From Oscillospiraceae bacterium (lineage in GTDB: Bacteria > Bacillota > Clostridia > Oscillospirales > Ruminococcaceae): a stretch of 60,216 bases of DNA. Under the pieces are notes generated by a model. The model ran no database searches. It had not been told where the DNA came from and worked only from the letters and a program-made list of their open reading frames with translations. The stretch covers positions 1-60,216 of the forward strand of contig WQYC01000014.1 of NCBI GenBank assembly GCA_009781425.1, read 5' to 3'. Below are positions 47,528 to 56,236 of this stretch, piece by piece; positions within the stretch are counted from its first letter, which is position 1; every line of letters starts with the position of its first letter. The position numbers were made by a program, and so were the translations under genes.

Positions 47528-48667
47528 ATGCCATATATCACAATCAAACAACCGCCTGTATACCGCCAAATGTCCTTTGAGGAAGCGATTGCGGGGGTTG
47601 ATGACCTGAGCAAATATGTTCAGCCGAATATTACGAACACGCGCACATATTTCGTGGAACAGCCGAATCAGAGGCTATTAGAAAACACAGACACTGAGCG
47701 AATGATTGCGGCTTTAAAAGCGTTTAACACTTCTAAAGATTCACTGTTCGCGCAGAATAGAAAATCGCTGTATCACTCGTTTCACATTCCCAAAACCAGC
47801 GGCGGTCTGCGACGCATCGACGCACCGCTGCCGGAGCTGATGACAGCACTACGGGAACTCAAAACCCTGCTTGAAATTAATATGTTCGCGCTCTATCACA
47901 CCACGGCTTTCGCCTACGTCAAAGGCAGAAGCACTATTGATGCACTCAAACGTCATCAGCGCAATGAAAGCAAGTGGTTCTTGAAGTTGGATTTCTCGAA
48001 CTTCTTCGGAAGCGCTACACCAAAGTTTGTATTTTCCATGCTTTCGCAGTTATTCCCGTTCAGTGAAGTTGTAAAGCACAGCGACGGAGCAAAAGAACTT
48101 AAAAAGGCTCTAAGTCTATGTTTTCTGAATAACGGACTTCCGCAGGGTACACCCATCAGTCCGTTCCTGACGAATCTGATGATGATTGCGGTTGACCACA
48201 AACTCAGCAACAGCCTGCGGAACTTCGACAGCCGCAGGTTTGTTTACACGCGCTACGCTGACGACCTACTCATTTCCTGCAAGATTGACTTCGACAAAGA
48301 AAAAGTCCAGCAGTTTGTAATCGACACGCTGGCTGAGTTCAACGCGCCGTTTTCGATAAACACAGCCAAAACCCGTTATGGTTCTGCGGCGGGGCGTAAC
48401 TGGAATCTTGGATTAATGCTGAACGGAAATAATCAGATTACCGTCGGGCACAAGCGGAAAAAGGAGTTCAAGGCAATGCTCGACAATTATATCCGCGACA
48501 GGAAATCGGGACGAGGTTGGGAGTTGCACGATATTCAAGTACTTGGCGGGTTGATTTCGTACTACAGAATGGTCGAGCGAGACTACATTGACTATCTGAT
48601 TAAGCAGTGCGGCGAGAAGCACGGCGTAGGCATAGAAGCGTGTATTAAAGCGGATTTGTCTGCATAA
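47528..48667 (+). CDS. Retron-like reverse transcriptase
   Basis: 379 residues. Fingers and palm blocks: SFHIPKTSGGLRRIDAP, AFAYVKGRSTIDAL, FLKLDFSNFFGSATP, NNGLPQGTPISPFLTNLMM, and the catalytic YTRYADDLLIS. The thumb (FSINTAKTRYGSAAGRNWNLGLMLNGNNQITVG ... LGGLISYYRMVERDYIDYLIKQCGEKHG) aligns in order with retron RTs such as Ec86, but the usual VTG is replaced by NLG. PQGTPISP rules out the diversity-generating class, and no maturase or endonuclease domain is present. AAAGG precedes ATG 47528. The template is likely one of the flanking structured cassettes. Confidence 0.85.
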   Translation: MPYITIKQPPVYRQMSFEEAIAGVDDLSKYVQPNITNTRTYFVEQPNQRLLENTDTERMIAALKAFNTSKDSLFAQNRKSLYHSFHIPKTSGGLRRIDAPLPELMTALRELKTLLEINMFALYHTTAFAYVKGRSTIDALKRHQRNESKWFLKLDFSNFFGSATPKFVFSMLSQLFPFSEVVKHSDGAKELKKALSLCFLNNGLPQGTPISPFLTNLMMIAVDHKLSNSLRNFDSRRFVYTRYADDLLISCKIDFDKEKVQQFVIDTLAEFNAPFSINTAKTRYGSAAGRNWNLGLMLNGNNQITVGHKRKKEFKAMLDNYIRDRKSGRGWELHDIQVLGGLISYYRMVERDYIDYLIKQCGEKHGVGIEACIKADLSA

Positions 48668-48723
48668 TTCCTGTTGTAATGGATAGCGTTTCGGCGCGCT
48701 TTGAGGTAAAACCCAAAGTATTT

Positions 48724-48955
48724 AAAAGTCAGGTGAAAGGGGATGCTGGCGCAGGCGACGGGTCCAGCGCGCAGGTCGCGGGCAGCTTCAGCTGCCAAGT
48801 TCGAGCGGCGAAGATGTAGAGAACATCGGGGTTTTCACGAGTCGATGTTAATACTTTGCCAGAAAAACTATTGTCATTTGCCTCGTGTTCAGGTATCCGC
48901 TGAGGTTAATACGCCGCGCTCATCTCCTTCGATGTAACGTAGATTACAAAGGAAA
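48724..48955 (+). ncRNA. Structured cassette B, downstream of the reverse transcriptase
   Basis: Related to cassette A over its whole length by ordered conserved blocks, with diverged stems between them. It contains GGCAGC-TTCA-GCTGCC (perfect 6-bp stem, 48781-48796) and AACATC/GATGTT. The frame from ATG 48743 to TAA 48937 (64 codons) is open, with AGGTGAA just upstream, and shares H-x-G-F with the cassette A frame. Stretch 48668-48723 holds nothing recognisable. Confidence 0.5.
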
Positions 48956-49037
48956 TCAAAAATATCCTAATGCATAACTTGTTTTCGCAGCAAGTGCGCC
49001 GTGGTTTGACCCGGCGTATTGACCTTGGCAGCGGTTC

Positions 49038-49196
49038 GCAAATCCACCGGAGACCCTCAGGGCTAAAGCCCAACGGGTCCCCTCCCGATTTGCTTCTTCT
49101 GACAATTCAACGAGCTGATTACAGGATGCCGGTCTCTTCCGTATTCGTTTACAAACGAAATACGGAGCCGACCTCCATCCTTCCATCAGCTTCGTT
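49038..49196 (+). ncRNA. Large structured region (two extended hairpins)
   Basis: The first hairpin (49038-49093) nests GCAAATC/GATTTGC, ACCC/GGGT and GGGCT-AA-AGCCC. The second (49109-49196) is a long multi-helix stem: AACG-AGCTGAT, GGATG, GGTC, and a near-perfect TCCGTATT-CGTTT tip, each pairing with its complement in reverse order. An 88-nt stem this regular is unlikely by chance and resembles an msd-type reverse-transcribed hairpin; that reading is inferred. Confidence 0.6.
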
Positions 49197-49217
49197 TTCT
49201 TTGAGGATTGGGATATT

Positions 49218-49255
49218 GATATGTTCGTAAAAGCTCCGTAAATAACGAACATATC
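49218..49255 (+). repeat. Inverted repeat upstream of the serine recombinase
   Basis: GATATGTTCGT and ACGAACATATC form perfect 11-nt arms 16 bp apart. ATCCGCAA occurs at its right edge and again near 49309, and TCCGTAAA/TTTACGGA is a further inverted pair. A res- or crossover-type site for the recombinase, or an operator, is possible. Confidence 0.45.
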
Positions 49256-49347
49256 CGCAAATTGAAATGCAGACTTTACGGACGGAAATATCGGCAGAAA
49301 TAAAGTATCCGCAATAGTTTACTTTTGCGAACGGAGGAATTCAAAAA

Positions 49348-49947
49348 ATGCAGTCACGAACATTTGGTTACGCCCGCGTGTCGTCGTTCGACCAAAACCT
49401 CAGCCGTCAGATTCAGGCTCTTTCAGCGTATGGCATAGACGAGCGGGATATTATCACCGACAAGGTTTCGGGAAAGGACTTTAACCGCCAGGGTTATCTT
49501 ATGCTGAAGAATCAAATCCTGCGGAGCGGCGACACACTTGCCATAAAAGAGCTTGACCGTCTCGGCAGGAACTACGAGCAGATTAAAGAAGAATGGCGGG
49601 AGCTTCAGCAGATGGGCATTGACATCGTGATTCTCGATATGCCAATTTTGGATACAAGAGAAAAGAGCGACCTTGAAAAGTCGCTGATTGCCAATATCGT
49701 GTTCGAGCTGCTCGCGTACTTAGCCGAGAAAGAACGATGTAAAATCAAGTCACGGCAGAAAGAAGGGATTTCTGCCGCTAAGAGTAAGGGTGTCAAGTTC
49801 GGCAGACCGCAGGCGGAGCTGCCGCCGAACTTTTATGAAGAGTATGCAAAGTGGCGAAACGGCGAGCAGACAGCCGTTCAGACTATGAAGCGACTGGGGT
49901 TGAAGCGGACTACGTTTTATAAATTAATCAAAACTGAGAGGAGATGA
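49348..49947 (+). CDS. Serine recombinase, resolvase/invertase (Pin/Hin) type
   Basis: 199 residues. TFGYARVSSFDQNLSRQIQAL has the nucleophilic Ser in the Y-x-R-V-S motif; LAIKELDRLGRNYEQI and LEKSLIANIVFELLAYLAEKERCKIKSRQKEGI are the following catalytic and dimer-helix blocks; the C-terminus (WRNGEQTAVQTMKRLGLKRTTFYKLIK) is a helix-turn-helix. Full length for the small serine recombinases. GGAGG precedes ATG 49348. It is probably a resolvase of the mobile element carrying the Ubl/RT genes, or an invertase acting on a nearby site. Confidence 0.95.
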   Translation: MQSRTFGYARVSSFDQNLSRQIQALSAYGIDERDIITDKVSGKDFNRQGYLMLKNQILRSGDTLAIKELDRLGRNYEQIKEEWRELQQMGIDIVILDMPILDTREKSDLEKSLIANIVFELLAYLAEKERCKIKSRQKEGISAAKSKGVKFGRPQAELPPNFYEEYAKWRNGEQTAVQTMKRLGLKRTTFYKLIKTERR

Positions 49948-49953
49948 ACGGAA

Positions 49954-50559
49954 ATGCCCAACTGGTGTAGCAATTCTATTGCTTTCTATCAGGAAGACGG
50001 CGGAAACTGTCTGCTTGAAGCGTTTTACACTGATGTAAGCAAGTATATGGATTTCAAAGATGTAAACGGCAGTCCCTCCGATTGGGTCGGGAATTATTTA
50101 ACCGAAAACAAGATTGACACCGATTCGCTCTACTGCCGCGGCTTTTTCGCAAACTGCGAATTACACAGCGACCATGTACTCGTCAGCATGGAAACTGCGT
50201 GGGAACCTCTGCCGCAGGTGTGGGACAAGATGGCTGAGAAGTACGGACTTTCGTATGTTTACATCGCCGAAGAACCCGGCATGGGAATCTACATAAACAC
50301 TGATGTTGAGGGACGTTTCTTCACCGATCGTTATTTGCTTGACTATTTCGAGGTCGAGGATTTGGAGCTTGACAGCGAAACTTTGGCGGAGTTCGGTGAG
50401 CGGTTGAAGGCTTTCAGTGAGCATACGCATTATTACGAAAATTTCGATGACGTGATGAACGACTTCAAGGATTTCGGATTTAAAGCAGACAACATCGAAA
50501 GCCTAAACAAGCATTTGGAGCGGTTCAATCTCGAGGTTTACGAGTATGCAAAAGAATGA
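49954..50559 (+). CDS. Api92/YubB-like ferredoxin-fold protein
   Basis: 201 residues. The start MPNWCSNSIAFYQED matches the MPNWC-x-N opening of Api92/DUF1281 (YubB ferredoxin-like) proteins, which are common on plasmids, phages and integrative elements. The protein is acidic, with aromatic-rich middle segments (VSMETAWEPLPQVWDKMAEKYGLSYVYIAEEPGMGIYINTD) also typical of that family. Function unknown. AGGAG precedes ATG 49954, 6 nt after the recombinase stop; the methylase-like gene overlaps its end by 4 bp. Confidence 0.8.
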   Translation: MPNWCSNSIAFYQEDGGNCLLEAFYTDVSKYMDFKDVNGSPSDWVGNYLTENKIDTDSLYCRGFFANCELHSDHVLVSMETAWEPLPQVWDKMAEKYGLSYVYIAEEPGMGIYINTDVEGRFFTDRYLLDYFEVEDLELDSETLAEFGERLKAFSEHTHYYENFDDVMNDFKDFGFKADNIESLNKHLERFNLEVYEYAKE

Positions 50560-51338
50560 GGGGTGAGGATTTGAGAAAGGGTGTTATTACACGCAAGGTC
50601 AGTCAGGAGCACCGCGCCGCGCTGATGAAGCTGTTCGAGAAGTTCCGGCATCAGTTTGACGTTTGGCAGGTTTGGGACGACTTAATGTACTTCTGCGCGG
50701 CAGCTTTAGCTCAGCCGTGTCAGTGGGTTCAAGCGCGTGAGGACGAGTATTTGCGGCGGATTAAACGCTATCCGAAAGACCTACAGGAGTTATTTCCTAC
50801 GATGTTTGCTGAGATTGTCTTGGCTTTTGAGTGGGAGGGTTTCGCTGACATTTTAGGTTCGATGTACATGGAAATGGGGCTCGGGAATCACAGGCGCGGG
50901 CAGTATTTTACGCCGTATGAAGTCGCGCTGATGATGGCGAAGGTGGCGGGTGAGAATCCGACTGAACAGATTAAAGAAAGCGGATATATTTCAATAAACG
51001 ATTGCGCTTGCGGGAGCGGGGTTATGTTGATAGCGTTCGCACAGAACGCAATTGATTGCGGCGTTAATTATCAGACAGATGTGCTTTTCGTCGGGCAGGA
51101 TGTTGATGCAGTCGTAGCGAGGATGTGTTTTATTCAACTGAGTCTGCTTGGCTGTGCAGGTTACGTGATTATCGGGAATACCTTTACGCAGCCCGCTTTG
51201 GGTCATGTGCTGATGCCGAGTACGAGTGATTCTGATGTTTGGTTTACGCCGATGTACTTCCGGCGCGAGTGGGAGTGGAGGAGGGTGTGGTTGCAAGTTG
51301 GTAGATTGATGGATGCTGTAAAAAGCGAGAAATTATAA
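50556..51338 (+). CDS. N-6 DNA methylase-like protein, catalytic tetrapeptide not seen
   Basis: 260 residues. GLGNHRRGQYFTPYEVALMMAKV and SINDCACGSGVMLIAF (SAM-binding motif I) are typical of HsdM-like adenine methylases. The NPPY/DPPY catalytic motif expected about 60-70 residues later is missing; that place reads VIIGNTFTQPALG. Such shortened methylase-like proteins occur on integrative elements and phages. It may bind SAM or DNA without methylating, or use an unusual motif. It overlaps the preceding gene (ATGA). A strong terminator follows, closing the accessory block. Confidence 0.8.
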   Translation: MRGEDLRKGVITRKVSQEHRAALMKLFEKFRHQFDVWQVWDDLMYFCAAALAQPCQWVQAREDEYLRRIKRYPKDLQELFPTMFAEIVLAFEWEGFADILGSMYMEMGLGNHRRGQYFTPYEVALMMAKVAGENPTEQIKESGYISINDCACGSGVMLIAFAQNAIDCGVNYQTDVLFVGQDVDAVVARMCFIQLSLLGCAGYVIIGNTFTQPALGHVLMPSTSDSDVWFTPMYFRREWEWRRVWLQVGRLMDAVKSEKL

Positions 51339-51364
51339 CAAGGGCGACATCGCCCTTGTTTTTG
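51337..51364 (+). terminator. Terminator closing the Ubl/RT/recombinase block
   Basis: AACAAGGGCG and CGCCCTTGTT form a 10-bp stem with an ACAT loop followed by TTTTG. Between here and 51502 the DNA is AT-rich with nothing recognisable. Confidence 0.85.
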
Positions 51365-51502
51365 ATTAATAGTAGATTGTTTATGGATTTGAGGAGGTTG
51401 GGTGGAATAACATTTCTATGAAATAATGTAAAGTTTTATAATAAACATTCATTATCTTATACAAACTTCAAAACCCTTATCATCTTACCATGTAAAAGCA
51501 CA

Positions 51503-54322
51503 TCACATTTTTTTATTATATTTTGAAAGTTGTTCAAAAGCTAACGGGAACTTTTTTCTTCGCTCAGAAAAATCATACGGTATCCAATAATCCCCTGCTT
51601 GTCCAAGATATTCTTGTAAAATATCTTTCATATATGATTTTTCACCATTTTTTTCCGGAAGAAATTCTATGTCATATTCAAGAATAAAAGGTTTTGCAAA
51701 TTCCATCTCTTTAATCATATCAAGGCTTATCAAAGAAGCGGTCTTCCCTTTAGTGGAAATAAAATAATAGTTATTGCACTCGTTTTGCATAGTTATAGAG
51801 TGTTGAAAAGACTTTGTGATTTTCTTTTTAGACAGCAATTCATCATAGACAGCTTTATTTATACAACAAGATACGCCATTAATCTTTACACCCTCTATTA
51901 ATGTATCGCATTTGAAGTTGGACTGATAGAACCACTGACTGTTTTTGTCGGAATGCGTGAGAGTAACACATATCGGAGCCACATTTTTCCATAAGGCGAA
52001 GTCGAATATATTAGTCTTTTCCACACCATAAGAAAAGTAACATATTATAACTTTTGAGGTATGTGTTCCTTCCAAAAATGGTTTTGCTGCTAACGTATAT
52101 CCTGATTTGCTGTGGATAATTGAATCTTGGCGTGGGATATACGAATGACCACGACCATACCTATAATTATTTATGAAACCACTTTTATAAATAAAATTTC
52201 CGTTCAAGGAGGATTTAACATCTAAGCACAATAAATCAGCTAATATATATCTGTAAATATCCTTAACAATCAATCCAGAATCTCTTACATGATAAACCTC
52301 GTTTCTTGCTAAATTAATTGGTAAATGACCATTATAATCAGTGAATGAAATTGTGGGATAATTAATCGAAAAATCAAAGGGTTTTCTTATGTTATCGTTA
52401 AAAATTTTATTAGTTCCATTATTTATATATATTCCATTGCAATATAATGTACTCGAATCATATTGAGAATTAGGTATGTTCCACTTTACATTTTGAAAAT
52501 CAGGAATATCCACAGAAAACCATCCATCTATGTTGTTGTTTTCCATTGGAATAAAGTTTCGGGAACTCCGGCGATTTTGCTCTTCTTCATTTATATAGTA
52601 ATTAATAACGGGATATTTATAAAAAAACCACTTGCTCCAACCTTGGGATTCAGGCATTGAATAATCTCTTTCATTTTTTATCAATTTTTCAAGAGTTGAT
52701 GTACTTACTTCTATTTCTATTTTAGTCCCATAATCTACATCAATCCTCTGAATATCAAGTTTTTCATCGTCAATACTCACAGAAAATTGATAACCAAGAC
52801 TATCATCAATATGACGTGTAGTTACAGTTACTTTTTCACCAAGTAAATAAGTTGCTAGAAATCCAACACCAAATCTCCCTGAGCGTTTTACCAAAGATTC
52901 ATCCTCAGAATCAGCAAATGATTTTAGCCAAGCGTCACTTCGGCGGTATGAAGAACCGGCAACCAAAAAATAATTTGCTATAACATCGGCACTCATGCCA
53001 GTTCCATTATCTTCAATCACAAAAAGTCTATTATCTTTATCAATAGACACATTAATAATTGCTTTATAATCCTCTTTTTTTTGTTTTTCAATGAAATCCC
53101 TTTCGTTACAAGCATCTACAGCGTTTTGAATTAACTCGCGCACACCGAAACTAGGATTATTACCATAAAGAGGGGCAATCATTAGTTTAACAATGTCTGG
53201 ATTTGCGCTAATGGCAACGCTCTGAGGTAAAAATAATTTCTCAAATTCATGGCGGCTTGCGCTTTTAAAAAGATTTGAAGTAATCCTTCGAATCGTCAAT
53301 CCATATTTATTTCGGTAAAACTCGCCCAACACTGCCCAGCACAAATCCAACTCGTTTTGAACCGATTTTAACCATGACTCAACTTTGACGAATTGCGAAC
53401 TGCTTTCTGGGGTTGCGTGGATATTTACTGTGGCTATATCACCATTCCATTTGTAATTGTCATAATTAATTATTTGATTCCACGACCACTCTTCTTTCGA
53501 GATGGAACTGATTTTTTCCTGCATATTATCAATCACATGAGAAGCTCTGTCACAACCAGCATCCAAATAATCAGCAAGTCGAATAATACACATAAGATAG
53601 TATACCGGCACACCTAGCGGATAATGGTCTTCTCCACCAAATGTCGCAATATAGTCAGACGTTTGGCGCATGGACATTCCATGGCTTCTTGCAACCAATC
53701 CGATTAAGTTAATTAGAGGTTTCCCGAAATCACTCTCAAAACCTCCGAGAAGAATTGTATTTTTACTCCCTGGAAAACCATCTACAGCTATTTCATGCGC
53801 TAATCTATGATGGTGTTGGCGAAGAAAATCGCCGTAAGTTAATACATCCTTATTTGTTAAATCTTTCATGTCTGAGTTTGGTATAATTACTGGCTCAGAA
53901 TCTCCATAGATTTTCTTCAACTTGCTTCCAGAATAACGGCGTATACGCTCAATATATGCACCCCATTCGTCAACCCATGTCAGATTATCCAGATGGTTTG
54001 TTTTATTGAGTGCTTTTGCTCCAAATAAAATATCAATCAACCCATCTTTTTCAATGAACATTGCTAAATCGTGAATGTATATAGAAACTACTAAAATAGA
54101 TATGTCTCGTGTTGACAGGAGAGAAAAAGTATCATCTGGGATTAACAAGTCAGCGATTTCCAAAACTCTGTTTATATGCAATATGCCGTGATTTGTATAT
54201 TCTGGGAAGAAATATGGGGAGCGATACAGATACTTCTCAATCAACTTAATAGCTAACGTTGCGTTAGCTGCATAATTGTCTGTTATTGGCATTTTTTTCG
54301 TAAATCTTTCTGGAAGTTTCAT
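51503..54322 (-). CDS. HD phosphohydrolase domain fused to an Hsp90-type ATPase
   Basis: 939 residues, AT-rich. N-terminal about 20-350 is an HD-type domain: NHGILHINRVLEIADLL, VSIYIHDLAMF (H84-D85), and LADYLDAGCDRASHVID. Residues about 365-560 form a GHKL ATP-binding domain: RELIQNAVDAC (396-405), VIEDNGTGMS (DNGTG 438-442) and SGRFGVGFLATYLLGEKVTV (482-487). The C-terminal 380 residues are not recognised. HD-CE plus Hsp90-like ATPase proteins have been described as predicted biological-conflict effectors. Single gene, minus strand, beside a mobile block. Defence is inferred. Confidence 0.82.
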   Translation of the reverse strand: MKLPERFTKKMPITDNYAANATLAIKLIEKYLYRSPYFFPEYTNHGILHINRVLEIADLLIPDDTFSLLSTRDISILVVSIYIHDLAMFIEKDGLIDILFGAKALNKTNHLDNLTWVDEWGAYIERIRRYSGSKLKKIYGDSEPVIIPNSDMKDLTNKDVLTYGDFLRQHHHRLAHEIAVDGFPGSKNTILLGGFESDFGKPLINLIGLVARSHGMSMRQTSDYIATFGGEDHYPLGVPVYYLMCIIRLADYLDAGCDRASHVIDNMQEKISSISKEEWSWNQIINYDNYKWNGDIATVNIHATPESSSQFVKVESWLKSVQNELDLCWAVLGEFYRNKYGLTIRRITSNLFKSASRHEFEKLFLPQSVAISANPDIVKLMIAPLYGNNPSFGVRELIQNAVDACNERDFIEKQKKEDYKAIINVSIDKDNRLFVIEDNGTGMSADVIANYFLVAGSSYRRSDAWLKSFADSEDESLVKRSGRFGVGFLATYLLGEKVTVTTRHIDDSLGYQFSVSIDDEKLDIQRIDVDYGTKIEIEVSTSTLEKLIKNERDYSMPESQGWSKWFFYKYPVINYYINEEEQNRRSSRNFIPMENNNIDGWFSVDIPDFQNVKWNIPNSQYDSSTLYCNGIYINNGTNKIFNDNIRKPFDFSINYPTISFTDYNGHLPINLARNEVYHVRDSGLIVKDIYRYILADLLCLDVKSSLNGNFIYKSGFINNYRYGRGHSYIPRQDSIIHSKSGYTLAAKPFLEGTHTSKVIICYFSYGVEKTNIFDFALWKNVAPICVTLTHSDKNSQWFYQSNFKCDTLIEGVKINGVSCCINKAVYDELLSKKKITKSFQHSITMQNECNNYYFISTKGKTASLISLDMIKEMEFAKPFILEYDIEFLPEKNGEKSYMKDILQEYLGQAGDYWIPYDFSERRKKFPLAFEQLSKYNKKM

Positions 54323-54877
54323 ACCTTTCGTTGTCTCCTTTTTTATAAGCCAAATAATACTACAAGGATTCCTTTGAACTTAAAATATTAATCATTCCCA
54401 ATCTATTCTTTACAGTATAAATTAATATTAAATTCAAATATTATTTACCGAGTTTATTTACGAAATATTCAGTATATTCCTTATTTTTACTTTTATAATA
54501 TATAAATATTTTGCTATTGATTTTATTTAATAATCCTTTATAACTTAATGTTTAAATAATAATTTTAACATTAAGCAAATAAAACATAAAATCTTTATAT
54601 TATTAAATTTATTACGTTCCACGCACACAACCCCTCAACCACGCATAATTACCCAACTACTGAATTTGCTAAGAATCACATAAAATGTCGATATTTGAAT
54701 GAACTTGTATTATTTTACCATATTTTCCCGTTATTGTCAAGCCTCAAAAATCTACGGCAATGCCGTATTTTACATAGAAATATACGGAGTTTCCCGTGAC
54801 GGGAACTCCGTAAAATCTGTATATGTGGGTATATGTATTAATACGTTTGTATTCGTAAATTGTCAAGACATTGCATT
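54323..54877. other. AT-rich intergenic stretch with two hairpins
   Basis: No gene is supported. ACGGC-AAT-GCCGT followed by ATTTTA (about 54753-54770) looks like a + strand terminator. A near-perfect palindrome at about 54783-54813 has arms TACGGAGTT / AACTCCGTA around CCCGT/ACGGG. The change to lower GC here may mark an element edge. Confidence 0.5.
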
Positions 54878-55433
54878 TCATTCCTCAATATCAATCAGCA
54901 CTGCCCTCACTGGCGAACCGTCAGAACCCTCAAGATTCAGCGGAAACGCCACAAGAACATATTCACCCGCACTCACGCCCGATAAATCCAAACCCTCAAG
55001 CAGTACGATTGATTTTCAAGAAGAATCACATGAACGCTCAGCGGGATTTCAATATTCGCCACGCTCTGGTTTTCAACGCCGAATAGCTTAACATTGGAAT
55101 CAACGATTAACCGCGCTGTTTCTTCCGAAATCTCGAAATCGCCTTTAATCAATATTCGTTCGTGATGATTTTCTAAAGCCGATATAATTTCGCTTGGCTC
55201 AACGACAATGCATTTCCCGTAGAACAACTCCAAATCAAGCTTATGAACAGCTTTCTCGCTCGCTACAAAATGATTTGGTGCGTCAACGTGCGTGCTGTTA
55301 TGCACGCACATCGAGATGTTTGTGAGGTTGAACTTATCTTTTCTATGCTCAAAACCTGCTCAAACGCAGGCTGTGAGTGGCCTGGAAAGACACGGCAGGA
55401 GAAAACCTCCTGCGTTATATCACTGATTCTCAT
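54878..55433 (-). pseudogene. Cyclase-family (kynurenine formamidase-like) protein with two frameshifts
   Basis: Three frames join to one protein. MRISDITQEVFSCRVFPGHSQP from ATG 55433, a shift in the A-run near 55338-55343, then FNLTNISMCVHNSTHVDAPNHF (the family H-x3-H-x-D metal motif) to HVILLENQ, a second shift near 55006-55012, then VLLEGLDLSGVSAGEYVLVAFPLNLEGSDGSPVRAVLIDIEE ending at 54878. Both shifts are single-base losses. The ATG overlaps the nitroreductase stop by 4 bp, so the two were one operon. Sequencing or assembly error cannot be excluded. Confidence 0.8.
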
Positions 55434-56125
55434 AACACACTCCCCAAATAAACACAGCATTTCCGAGCAGGTGGATTCTCGATTTTCTTAAAACTAAAGC
55501 TCTCGCTTTCCTCCGCAATATGACAAAGCGCGATTCCCATATCAATGCAGTTCAGCTTGTTAAACATGAATACGAGCAGCGGATTCGGCTTTTTTTGGTA
55601 GCAGTGGATTTTATTATTTTCTGCAATAAAGTGCCAATTCTGTGTATTAACCGCGCTTGGTGCAAGCCGCGCGGCTTCTATGCGTTCATCGTCGCCTTCG
55701 CTGATGTCAGAAAGGGGCTTGCGCTTGAACTCGGAAAGCTCACGGTGCAGAGGCTCGGCGGCTTTCCCGAAAGCCATGCAGATTATATGAGGCAAGGCGG
55801 TGTCTTCTTTTTGCTCGGGCTTCGACGCGCCGAGCCAGCACGAACCAAGCCCCGACGCGGAAAAGAACAAGTCCATCTGCTGACCGAAGAAGCCAATGTT
55901 CTCAAGATGCCCTTCTCTTTCTTCACTGCAGAAAATGAGGTAATGCGGGGCTTTTACGTTGAAAACACCTTTAGTTTTATTCGCGATTTGAACAGAATAT
56001 TTTATATTACTGTAAAGCGGTTTTAACTCCTCAATTTGCTTCTGTACCTTTTCGAGCGCGGCAGAATCAAGTGGCGTCATATCGTATTTCCTCACAGATT
56101 TGCGCTTGCGGATAATTTCGTTCAT
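55430..56125 (-). CDS. Nitroreductase family protein
   Basis: 231 residues, an FMN-dependent oxidoreductase fold. Start EIIRKRKSVRKYDMTPLD has the family R-x-S-x-R-x-Y/F block; APHYLIFCSEEREGHLENIGFFGQQMDLFFSASGLGSCWLG is the central FMN/dimer region. The C-terminal third (ARLAPSAVNTQNWHFIAENNKI) resembles a second nitroreductase-like half, as in the TM1586-type subfamily. Substrate unknown. It is the upstream partner of the broken cyclase gene. Confidence 0.85.
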   Translation of the reverse strand: MNEIIRKRKSVRKYDMTPLDSAALEKVQKQIEELKPLYSNIKYSVQIANKTKGVFNVKAPHYLIFCSEEREGHLENIGFFGQQMDLFFSASGLGSCWLGASKPEQKEDTALPHIICMAFGKAAEPLHRELSEFKRKPLSDISEGDDERIEAARLAPSAVNTQNWHFIAENNKIHCYQKKPNPLLVFMFNKLNCIDMGIALCHIAEESESFSFKKIENPPARKCCVYLGSVL

Positions 56126-56236
56126 AGCTTCACGTCTCCTTTTATTCAGTATAAATCATTCGTTGCGAAATGTCAATTAGACCTTGTTTTTTCTATTTTA
56201 ATATGATAAAATAGAAATGAAAGGTTGGGTGAGATT

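Noticed and set aside
47528-48667. Diversity-generating retroelement
   Set aside because: The RT has PQGTPISP, not the SQ-type motif, and no template/variable repeat pair with adenine-specific changes was seen; the two cassettes differ at all base types.
47528-48667. Group II intron RT
   Set aside because: No maturase or HNH domain and no intron domain V-like GAGC hairpin was seen downstream.
48956-49252. A minus strand frame of 98 codons over the structured region
   Set aside because: It has no ribosome site, and its codons follow the hairpin arms; the opposite strand is also open by chance.
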